Source: Candidatus Coatesiibacteriota bacterium
GTDB taxonomy: Bacteria; RBG-13-66-14; B26-G2; JAUVZD01
Assembly (NCBI GenBank): GCA_030602715.1
Contig: JAUVZD010000009.1
Location: 1 to 64,000, forward strand
DNA length: 64,000 nucleotides
Direction: 5' to 3'
Both the position numbers and the translations under genes were made by a program. Under the pieces are notes generated by a model. That model saw only the letters and a list, made by a program, of their open reading frames with translations. It was not told the DNA's origin and did not search any database. Below are positions 58,010 through 64,000 of the stretch, in pieces (within the stretch, counting starts at the first letter, position 1; every line of letters begins with the position of its first letter).

Positions 58010-59014
58010 ATGCTAGTAAACTTTATACGGGTGATAATGGTCATCTCCACCTCCTGGGTGGGATACCTGATCGCCCCCTATCTTTTCCCCAACTCACCTT
58101 CCGCACCCTTCTGGGGTTTGGGCGCCGGGTTAGCTTTGGGGGTCATTATCCTGCTGGTGGAGATAGGTCTCCAGCGCTATTCTGGAAAAGCACTTACCGC
58201 CGGTATCATGGGCTTGATAGTCGGGCTTATCGCCGCCAACCTGGTGGCTCCGGCTATCGTCAGTGTTGTTCGTGCTTCCTGGTATGTCCATGTTCTGCTA
58301 TTGATCATCTTCAGCTACCTGGGCATCGTGCTGGCGGTGCGCAAGATGGAAGATATGCCCTTCCTTGCCAACTTACTGAAGATAAAGGGCAAGGGTGAAC
58401 CCAGCTATAAACTACTGGATACCAGTGTGATTATAGACGGTCGCATCGCCGATATTCATGACACCGGTTTTCTGGAAGGGACTATGGTCATTCCCCGGTT
58501 CGTGCTCAAGGAGCTACAGCAGATAGCTGACTCCTCGGATACCCTGAAGCGCAACCGGGGGCGCCGGGGTCTGGATATCCTCAACCGCCTGCAGAAGAAA
58601 GCCGGCGTAGATGTAATCATCCAGGATAGGGATTTCCCGGAGATCCGTGAGGTGGACGCCAAGCTGGTAAAGCTGGGCGAGGTGATGGGCGGAAAGCTGG
58701 TGACCAACGACTACAACCTCAATAAGGTCGCTGAGTTGCAGGGCGTTGAGGTGCTCAATGTCAACGACCTTGCCAATGCGGTCAAGCCGGTGGTTCTGCC
58801 CGGCGAGCTGATGAATGTGCGTATCCTCAAGGAGGGCAAGGAATACGGTCAAGGGGTGGCTTATCTGGACGACGGAACTATGGTGGTGGTGGACAACGGT
58901 AGAAGCAAGATTGGTAAGAATGTGGATGTGTTGGTCACCAGCGTCCTACAGACCACCGCCGGGCGGATGATATTCACCCGCCTCAAAGAAGAGGTTGAAA
59001 GTGAAAGGCTCTAA
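58010..59014 (+). CDS. YacL-type membrane PIN/TRAM domain protein
   Basis: A protein of 334 residues from the ATG at 58010 (AGGGGTGG upstream; the frame is open to 57947). Four membrane helices occupy residues 1-115. The PIN ribonuclease domain follows with acidic residues in KLLDTSVIIDGRIADI, VLKELQQIADS and KLVTNDYNLNKVA, and then a C-terminal TRAM domain (VLPGELMNVRILKEGKEYGQGVAYLDDGTMVVVD). It is the family that includes B. subtilis YacL, which also sits next to ispD. Its exact RNA target is unknown. Confidence 0.92.
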   Translation: MLVNFIRVIMVISTSWVGYLIAPYLFPNSPSAPFWGLGAGLALGVIILLVEIGLQRYSGKALTAGIMGLIVGLIAANLVAPAIVSVVRASWYVHVLLLIIFSYLGIVLAVRKMEDMPFLANLLKIKGKGEPSYKLLDTSVIIDGRIADIHDTGFLEGTMVIPRFVLKELQQIADSSDTLKRNRGRRGLDILNRLQKKAGVDVIIQDRDFPEIREVDAKLVKLGEVMGGKLVTNDYNLNKVAELQGVEVLNVNDLANAVKPVVLPGELMNVRILKEGKEYGQGVAYLDDGTMVVVDNGRSKIGKNVDVLVTSVLQTTAGRMIFTRLKEEVESERL

Positions 59015-59729
59015 CCCCCGACCGAAGACACTGGCAATAATCGCCGCCGCCGGGGCGGGACTGCGCTTCGGCGGCAAAAAACAGTTTGCTGAGCTTGCTG
59101 GCAAGCCCATCCTCGCCCGTAGCGCCTTCGCCATCTTCTCTCACCCATGGATAGCCTTTGGTGTCATTCTGGTGCCGGAGGAGGATGTCGCCCGCACCGA
59201 GAGGGAGATAGTGAAGCCCCATTTGGAAGATTTCCCCATTCCCATTGAGGTGGTCGCCGGTGGGGTTCTGCGCCAGGACAGCGTGGTAGTTGGTTTAGGC
59301 TACGCCGACCGTTGTGACCCTCAACTTGTCGTCATCCACGACGGGGTAAGACCTCTTGTGGAGGCTTCCGCCGTCAACAGCTGTCTGCGTTCCGCCCAAC
59401 AGCACGGCGCAGCCACAGTTGCTGCACCGGCGACAGACACCATCAAACAGTCCGTTAATGAGAATTTTGTGGAGGGGACGCTGGATCGCTCCCGCATATG
59501 GCTTATACAGACCCCGCAAGCCTTTCGGCGGGAGGTGATTATTGAGGCTCACCGGCGAGCGGGGGAAGAGGGGATTGAAGTCACCGACGATTGCACGTTG
59601 GTGGAGCGTTACCAGCTTTCATCGGTGGCTTTGGTGGACGGCGGACGTTTTAATATCAAGATTACCGAGCCGATGGATGTGGCCATTGCTGAGGCGGTGA
59701 TTTCATATCGGTCCAAAAAGAGCCCATAG
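59001..59729 (+). CDS. ispD: 2-C-methyl-D-erythritol 4-phosphate cytidylyltransferase
   Basis: A protein of 242 residues: AIIAAAGAGLRFGGKKQFAELAGKPIL (CTP loop), VVAGGVLRQDSVVVGL, VVIHDGVRPLV, ATVAAPATDTIKQ, LIQTPQAFRREVI, TDDCTLVE and FNIKITEPMD. It makes CDP-methylerythritol in the MEP isoprenoid pathway. The GTG at 59001 lies six bases after AAGAAGAGG, better placed than the TTG at 58995. It overlaps the end of the PIN/TRAM gene by 14 bp. ispF is not adjacent. Confidence 0.95.
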   Translation: MKGSNPRPKTLAIIAAAGAGLRFGGKKQFAELAGKPILARSAFAIFSHPWIAFGVILVPEEDVARTEREIVKPHLEDFPIPIEVVAGGVLRQDSVVVGLGYADRCDPQLVVIHDGVRPLVEASAVNSCLRSAQQHGAATVAAPATDTIKQSVNENFVEGTLDRSRIWLIQTPQAFRREVIIEAHRRAGEEGIEVTDDCTLVERYQLSSVALVDGGRFNIKITEPMDVAIAEAVISYRSKKSP

Positions 59730-59755
59730 CGCCAAAAGGACTATTCTATAAATAA

Positions 59756-59785
59756 AACCCCCGCTTGCGAAAGTGGGGGCTTTTT
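59756..59785. terminator. Terminator after ispD
   Basis: CCCCCGCTT / AAGTGGGGG stem with a GCGA loop and a CTTTTT end; AAAA on the other side means it may also work for the convergent SPOR gene. Confidence 0.8.
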
Positions 59786-59874
59786 ACAGAGGGACATTAA
59801 AGGATAGAGCTTTGATTACACCGATTGGACCACCTTGCGGTGTCCGGCTAATCTTCAATTCAGGAGGGGTGTAT

Positions 59875-60384
59875 CTACGGTGCCACCACCCAGGCGTCGT
59901 CGTAACCCAAGGACTTGAGCTTCTCCTTCAGCAGGTCGGCGTCCAGCTTGGTGGCGCAGTCGCCCACCCGCACCTTCCAGTAGCCGTCTATGAACTCCAC
60001 ATAGACCGGCTCGGTAGGCACCAAGCCGAGCACTTTATCGGCGGTCAGGTCTGCGCCGTCATGGGAGGTGGTGGCTACCACCTGGACTCTATAAAAGGGA
60101 CCGATTTTGGTGGTCAGGCTTCCCTCGTAGATGGGTGTGGTCTCGGAGGTTTCAAAGGTGTCACCCTCTCCCACCACACCTTCTACTACAAACTCGGAGG
60201 AGGAGAGCTCTTCAATTTCCTCATCCAGCGAGGATTCGCTGGGGATGATCACCCCGCTTATCACCTCGCCCTTGATAATCTCCTCATCCTCGCTCTTGCC
60301 CCCACCGTTCCCCGGTCTGGTGGTGCACCCTATGATGAGAACCATTATGGTCGCTACCAGCAAAAGGATTGTCATCTTTTTCAT
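59875..60384 (-). CDS. SPOR-domain lipoprotein
   Basis: A 169-residue lipoprotein (lipobox VLIIGC). A Glu/Ser/Gly-rich linker leads to a C-terminal SPOR domain (YRVQVVATTSHDGADLTADKVL, VYVEFIDGYWKVRVGDCATKLDADLLKEKLKSLGYDDAW). SPOR domains bind peptidoglycan stripped of stem peptides, mainly at division sites. The ATG at 60384 follows AAAGGGGG; an upstream start at 60402 lies within that site. It is transcribed away from the VCBS gene with 40 bp between them, possibly as one operon. Confidence 0.87.
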   Translation of the reverse strand: MKKMTILLLVATIMVLIIGCTTRPGNGGGKSEDEEIIKGEVISGVIIPSESSLDEEIEELSSSEFVVEGVVGEGDTFETSETTPIYEGSLTTKIGPFYRVQVVATTSHDGADLTADKVLGLVPTEPVYVEFIDGYWKVRVGDCATKLDADLLKEKLKSLGYDDAWVVAP

Positions 60385-60424
60385 ACCGTATCCCCCTTTC
60401 AACTGTTGGGGAAAGTGGTTTATA

Positions 60425-62449
60425 TCAGCGGTAAAGGACCAGTTTGCGAGCGGAGCTGTTTCCTTTGGCGGTTAAACTGTATATATACACTCCGCTGGAA
60501 AGACGATTACCCTGGCCATCACATCCGTCCCAGAGGAGTTCACTTTGGTCGGCTTCAAGCGTAAACTGAGCCATTAGGCGTCCGCTCAGATCGTAGATAG
60601 TAAGTTCCCCCCCGTTCTGGGCTCCCCCCAGGGAGAACTTGAAGGTGGTGCGACCGGTGGTGGGATTGGGGTAACTCTGCGCCAGATAGAAACTCTCAGC
60701 CCCCACCCCGGAGGTGGCTTCGGCGCTTGCCACAGTATTGTTGTAACTCTCATAGACCGCTTCCAGGGAATAGAGGTAATGGGTATCAACCTCGGTCTGG
60801 TCGTCAAGATAGTGGTAAGCTCCTTGCCCGGTGATCAGCTCCTGATTTAGTTTTTTGCAGACGGAGGTTTTGCTTACATTTTCTGTAATATTGCTCTGCT
60901 TCTCGCCGGTATAAATTTTTGTGCGATAGAGGTTGAATCCCAGCAGGGGCTCCTCCCCAAAATCGGAGACCTCCCAGGAGAGCATCACCCCACTGTTGTG
61001 GGAGACGGCGGCGAAGTAAAGTAACTCCACGGGGACATCCCCCATGTAGTACCACATATAATTGGATGCATAAGAAGTCCAATTGGTATAAGCCATATCC
61101 AAACTGGCGGAGTAGGTGTATTCCACGGAGACATTCTCCGTTCCCGACGGTGGCGCGGTATTAAGAACCAGCCAGCCGTGCTGTAGGTCGTAGCAGTAGT
61201 CGGAGATGGGGAGGGAGACTTCCTCCACAGATACTTCGTCTATGGAGTGAAGGTGAGTATGGTCAAGATAGAACAAGTGGCGTGAACCGTCTCCGTCAAA
61301 GGTGTCGGTCTCGGAGTTGAGGCTGGCATTGTGTGTGTCCCCGAAGACGATATCCTCCCCCACCAAACTTCCCAGCCCGACGGAATATGTCCACGAGGGG
61401 GTGGTCTCCAGGACTCCTCCTACATTATCATATATTTCTAGGGGCTCCCACCAACCGCAGGTAGCCAGTTCGTTATAGCCGTCATTGTCGCAGTCCACCA
61501 GCACTGCAACCGAGTAGTAGTCTTTGGACTCGTCCGCATTTTGCCAGGAGGCGGTAGTCTCCAGGAAACCGCTGTTGTTCATATAAGCCCTCACCTTGCT
61601 GGGATAGGGGCTCAACTGCTCGTTATCCGCCGCCACCAAATCCAGCCAGCCGTCGCCGTCAATATCGCCGATGTCCAATTGCAGGGAACCTCGCTCCTCG
61701 GTGGACTCCCAGTCCGGTGTTCCGGGGAAAGAGCCGCCGGAATTGTAGAATACTATGTTGGGTTCCAGGTCGCAGGCGCAGGCAAGGTCCAGCCAACCGT
61801 CGTTGTCAAAGTCGCCGAACTCCACATCGTTCCCGTAGTATTCGTCATCCGACTCCCAGCCTTTCGTAAAGGTGCCGTCGCCGTCGTTGTGATAGACGAT
61901 GAACTTATAGTTGCTGGGGATATAACGATTACCCTGGGCTAGGGCTATATCCAGATAGCCGTCGTTGTCGTAGTCCCCCAGGGCGACGCCGAAGGTGTTG
62001 TCGTATTCGGCGGTGTAAAATGTTGGTGTTGAGGAGAGAGTGCCGTCGGAGTTCAGATAGACCTGGTCCTGATACTCCTCATCGTCCCCATTCCAGAATA
62101 TAGAGGTAACCAAATCCACCCAGCCGTCGTTGTTCAGGTCGCCCATATCAATGTGTCCGGTATAATCGTCGTCGTCGGTGCGCCAGGAGGCAACCGTCTC
62201 CAGAACACCTTCGTCGTTGAAGTAGATGCAGTCCGTCTGGCTGGATATATCGTTGCCGTTTCCCACCACCAAGTCCAGCCATCCATCGCCGTCAACATCG
62301 GCAAGGAACCCGCCGGTGGAAACATCGTTATAGCCGGTCTCATCCGACTTCCAGTCGGGGCTTTCGCCGTAGGGGATGAAGGAGAGGGCGAGACCGACCG
62401 GGATGCAGATGAGTGCGAATGCGAAAAGCGCTATCTTTGGTATGCTCAT
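60425..62449 (-). CDS. Secreted VCBS/FG-GAP-repeat protein with type IX-like sorting domain
   Basis: A 674-residue exported protein. After the signal peptide come at least six calcium-binding beta-propeller blades with DxDGDGxxD cores: DVDGDGWLDLVVGN, DLNNDGWVDLVTS, DYDNDGYLDIALAQG, DFDNDGWLDLACA, DIDGDGWLDLVAAD and DCDNDGYNELAT, forming an integrin-like propeller. A fibronectin-like part follows. The C-terminus is a sorting domain (YPNPTTGRTTFKFSL, IYDLSGRLMAQF, RLSSGVYIYSL). Such proteins bind surfaces or matrices. Start at 62449; GGATGAG lies upstream. Confidence 0.9.
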   Translation of the reverse strand: MSIPKIALFAFALICIPVGLALSFIPYGESPDWKSDETGYNDVSTGGFLADVDGDGWLDLVVGNGNDISSQTDCIYFNDEGVLETVASWRTDDDDYTGHIDMGDLNNDGWVDLVTSIFWNGDDEEYQDQVYLNSDGTLSSTPTFYTAEYDNTFGVALGDYDNDGYLDIALAQGNRYIPSNYKFIVYHNDGDGTFTKGWESDDEYYGNDVEFGDFDNDGWLDLACACDLEPNIVFYNSGGSFPGTPDWESTEERGSLQLDIGDIDGDGWLDLVAADNEQLSPYPSKVRAYMNNSGFLETTASWQNADESKDYYSVAVLVDCDNDGYNELATCGWWEPLEIYDNVGGVLETTPSWTYSVGLGSLVGEDIVFGDTHNASLNSETDTFDGDGSRHLFYLDHTHLHSIDEVSVEEVSLPISDYCYDLQHGWLVLNTAPPSGTENVSVEYTYSASLDMAYTNWTSYASNYMWYYMGDVPVELLYFAAVSHNSGVMLSWEVSDFGEEPLLGFNLYRTKIYTGEKQSNITENVSKTSVCKKLNQELITGQGAYHYLDDQTEVDTHYLYSLEAVYESYNNTVASAEATSGVGAESFYLAQSYPNPTTGRTTFKFSLGGAQNGGELTIYDLSGRLMAQFTLEADQSELLWDGCDGQGNRLSSGVYIYSLTAKGNSSARKLVLYR

Positions 62450-62487
62450 TGCTATAGACTCATCCTGATAGATTAAGGTTTAGAGGA

Positions 62488-62562
62488 AGTGGAGCAGAGC
62501 GGGATCGAACCGCCGACCTCATCCGTGCGAGGGATGCGCTCTCCCAACTGAGCTACTGCCCC
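62488..62562 (-). tRNA. tRNA-Ala (anticodon CGC)
   Basis: A 75-nt gene on the minus strand. Acceptor GGGGCAG / CTGCTCC has the G3-U70 pair that identifies alanine tRNA. Anticodon arm CATCC-CTCGCAC-GGATG gives anticodon CGC (codon GCG). T-arm has GGTTCGATCCC. CCA is not encoded. Confidence 0.95.
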
Positions 62563-62581
62563 ACTGGTTTGTTTCCTCTGG

Positions 62582-62610
62582 AGTTTAGCACACTACCGCA
62601 GATATGTAAA
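62582..62610 (-). promoter_or_regulatory. Promoter of tRNA-Ala
   Basis: TTTACA, 17 bp, TAAACT on the minus strand, ending 19 bp before the tRNA. Confidence 0.5.
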
Positions 62611-62703
62611 GAGGGAAGTTGTTGGAGGGACAAAGTTATCCTTTTTAACCCAGTAGATGGTGGAAGGGACAAGGGGTTTGGCTTTGCCCGTCAGGAACAA
62701 TTT

Positions 62704-62727
62704 ATAGCCCCCACAACGAGGGGGCTA
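62704..62727. repeat. Inverted repeat between cspA and tRNA-Ala
   Basis: Perfect 9-bp stem ATAGCCCCC / GGGGGCTAT. No long T-run on either side. Confidence 0.5.
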
Positions 62728-62748
62728 TCTAAGATGTCATATTGCCAT

Positions 62749-62775
62749 AAAAAAACGCCCCCATTTCAGGAGGCG
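62749..62775 (-). terminator. Terminator of the cold-shock gene
   Basis: On the minus strand a 7-pair stem CGCCTCC / GGGGGCG runs into seven T residues, about 70 bp after the gene. Confidence 0.75.
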
Positions 62776-62843
62776 GAAACGCCGTGTTATTCAAAAAGCG
62801 AGAGCGATGATGCTTGTGGCGCTTTTAATGGTCCTAGGATTGA

Positions 62844-63053
62844 CTAGGTGGAAGCTTTGGTTACATTGACAGCCTGAGGACCCTTGTCACCATCAACAAT
62901 TTCGAATTCAACCTCTTGACCCTCAAAAAGGGTGCGGAATCCTTCCTCTTGGATGGCGGTGTAGTGGACGAAAACATCGTCGCCGTCTGATCTTTCGATG
63001 AAGCCGTAGCCTTTGTTCTCGTTAAACCACTTGACTTTACCTTTGATACGCAT
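62844..63053 (-). CDS. Cold-shock protein (CspA family)
   Basis: A 69-residue single cold-shock domain: [16 protein letters not shown] (RNP1-like KGYGFI), [10 protein letters not shown] (RNP2-like VFVHY), [21 protein letters not shown]. It binds single-stranded RNA and DNA and acts as an RNA chaperone. The ATG at 63053 starts the conserved sequence; the open frame reaches TTG at 63059. The leader is about 160 nt long, as in many csp genes, and contains a strong ribosome-binding-site-like sequence near its 5' end. Confidence 0.95.
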   Translation of the reverse strand: MRIKGKVKWFNENKGYGFIERSDGDDVFVHYTAIQEEGFRTLFEGQEVEFEIVDGDKGPQAVNVTKAST

Positions 63054-63198
63054 AGACAAAATCCCGAAACAGAAACAGACCGAGCTAAATGCACTTCTCT
63101 ATATATTGCATGTTTCAATGGTGCATAATGACTTATTCTGAGTGCGAGGATGGTTAATGCAAATTTTACTTGGTACTGCTTATTGCTCCTTGGGGTTT

Positions 63199-63210
63199 TC
63201 ACCTCCTTTC
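63199..63210 (-). promoter_or_regulatory. Orphan Shine-Dalgarno-like motif in the cold-shock leader
   Basis: GAAAGGAGGTGA, near-complete complement of the 16S rRNA 3' end, lies a few bases after the predicted transcript start and about 145 nt before the cspA ATG. No ATG or GTG follows at a normal distance. Confidence 0.6.
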
Positions 63211-63222
63211 AATTTTTATGAA

Positions 63223-63251
63223 ACTATAACATTTATAATGACTTATGTCAA
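63223..63251 (-). promoter_or_regulatory. Promoter of the cold-shock gene
   Basis: Perfect TTGACA, 17 bp, TATAGT on the minus strand. Confidence 0.75.
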
Positions 63252-63388
63252 GTATTATCGGTCTAAATTTGCCTTTTTTCTGCCATCCCGGGCGCTCGGT
63301 TTTAACTTAAATCAAAGGGCATATTTTGAGCGCCATTATTACTTTGTTGGGAATTAAGTAGCTGCTAGTAATGTGGTATGTTTATCGT

Positions 63389-63417
63389 TTGACAGGGAGG
63401 AGCTTTTATATTATTTT
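63389..63417 (+). promoter_or_regulatory. Possible promoter of the last lipoprotein gene
   Basis: Perfect TTGACA, 17 bp, TATTTT, about 84 bp before the ATG at 63501. Confidence 0.45.
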
Positions 63418-63500
63418 CAACTATGAGCACTTTTTATGGAGGAGATGTTTCAAATCAAGCCATCCCTGAAGAGAGGCTACACACCTAAGAAGATAACCAG

Positions 63501-64000
63501 ATGTCCCTTCATCAAAGAATTTCCCCAAATATTACTGTTCTGCTGTTGACAGCAGCCCTCTTAGCCGGCTGTGCCAAGATGGGGGTTCCCCCGGGGAAGG
63601 GCGTCGACCCCAGCCGGACCACCACCGCCCTCATCTCCACAGTGGTGGAGGACTCCACCCACCTTATCCTGACCTTCAGTGGGGGTTTGGAGCCAAAGGA
63701 GGCGCAAAAGGAGGAGAATTTCCTCATCCAGGACCAGCAGGGCAACAGACTGGAAGTGGTAGGGGTCATCCAGAACCGTGCCGATGTGCTTACCGTCATC
63801 ACTGTTCCCCAGAAGAAGGGTGACAGATACATCCTGCGTATAATCAACCTGCGGGATGAGAATGGAATACTGTTGGCAGATGTCGTGACTGCCAAATTCA
63901 CCGGTTCCGCAATGGAGGATTCCACCTCTCCCGCTCTGGTCCTTAGTTATCCCCCCCATGAATCTACGGGTATCGGTATTCTCAGTCCCATCACCCTTAC
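63501..64000 (+). CDS. Lipoprotein with Ig-like domain (partial, runs off the right edge)
   Basis: The frame from the ATG at 63501 is open to the end of the window (166 codons seen). A lipoprotein signal peptide (ITVLLLTAALLAGC) precedes a domain starting about residue 40 (TTTALISTVVEDSTHLILTF, GGLEPKEAQKEENFLIQD, DRYILRIINLRDENG), which resembles SbsA/Big_5 Ig-like modules; a second unit begins at the edge (SPALVLSYPPHE). The ribosome binding site is weak (AAGAAGAT). Usually such proteins are long surface lipoproteins. Confidence 0.8.
   Translation, partial: MSLHQRISPNITVLLLTAALLAGCAKMGVPPGKGVDPSRTTTALISTVVEDSTHLILTFSGGLEPKEAQKEENFLIQDQQGNRLEVVGVIQNRADVLTVITVPQKKGDRYILRIINLRDENGILLADVVTAKFTGSAMEDSTSPALVLSYPPHESTGIGILSPITL

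Noticed and set aside
62861-63202. 113-codon minus-strand frame that begins at the orphan ribosome-binding-like motif and crosses cspA
   Set aside because: Its GTG lies inside the motif itself, and most of it overlaps the conserved cold-shock gene in another frame.
63512-63925. 137-codon minus-strand frame at the right edge
   Set aside because: It is antisense to the open lipoprotein frame from 63501, which has a clear lipobox and Ig-like domain.

Overview
The window is one contiguous piece of a bacterial chromosome. It is moderately GC-rich, with three clearly AT-rich inserts. The host looks like a diderm. There are several lipoprotein signal peptides, an Mla/MCE-type lipid transport operon (permease, ATPase, substrate-binding protein), and three secreted proteins ending in a Por/type IX-like sorting domain (YPNP...YDLSGR...GVY pattern). 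These traits, the VCBS-repeat and M28 proteins and the many unfamiliar secreted proteins suggest the FCB group, perhaps an uncultivated candidate phylum. That placement is inference; the window has no rRNA gene.

Layout. 1-2.8 kb: end of a sorting-domain protein, a small secreted protein, sucD, a lipoprotein. 2.8-9 kb: mazG and birA start 14 bp apart and diverge; then a minus-strand rpsP-(broken khpA)-rimM-trmD-rplS-rnhB operon in which RNase HII is fused to YraN; then a zinc-ribbon membrane protein. 9-16.3 kb: secreted M28 peptidase, sigma-54 activator with a degenerate receiver, DUF4332 protein, PLP aminotransferase, QueG-like Fe-S protein, PrsW-like protease. 16.3-18.6 kb: AT-rich winged-helix/PIN-like/membrane gene. 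18.6-24.4 kb: VOC and GNAT proteins, a phosphodiesterase-superfamily lipoprotein, a half-size permease with a DUF302 protein and a 36-residue membrane peptide, and an Fe-S aldo/keto reductase. 24.5-28 kb: AT-rich HNH/helical-repeat gene. 28-31.3 kb: radical SAM protein, secreted protein, tRNA-Leu, zinc-ribbon protein. 31.4-32.5 kb: AT-rich membrane protein. 32.5-39.4 kb: glyQS, orphan HicB-like protein, Eis-like acetyltransferase, murE, TPR protein. 39.5-46.3 kb: a giant secreted GH20-like protein followed by a tandem duplication of about 0.94 kb carrying two DNRLRE-type secreted proteins. 46.4-59.7 kb: prs-rplY-pth-ychF-rpsF-ssb-rpsR-rplI-dnaB-alr-mlaEFD and yacL-ispD, a long plus-strand housekeeping block. 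59.8-64 kb: SPOR lipoprotein, VCBS protein, tRNA-Ala, cold-shock protein and the start of an Ig-like lipoprotein.

Most genes serve translation, envelope building and export. The points of greatest interest are these. (1) A C-terminal box, QP(T/A)SLGxxK(A/S)(L/M)(F/Y), is shared by four otherwise different secreted proteins. (2) Two large AT-rich single genes have nuclease-like domains and resemble stand-alone defence genes in build. (3) The tandem duplication has conserved ends and a diverged core. (4) khpA is interrupted by an in-frame stop. (5) A short promoter-terminator unit lies upstream of the aminotransferase. No CRISPR array, transposase, integrase or plasmid gene was seen.
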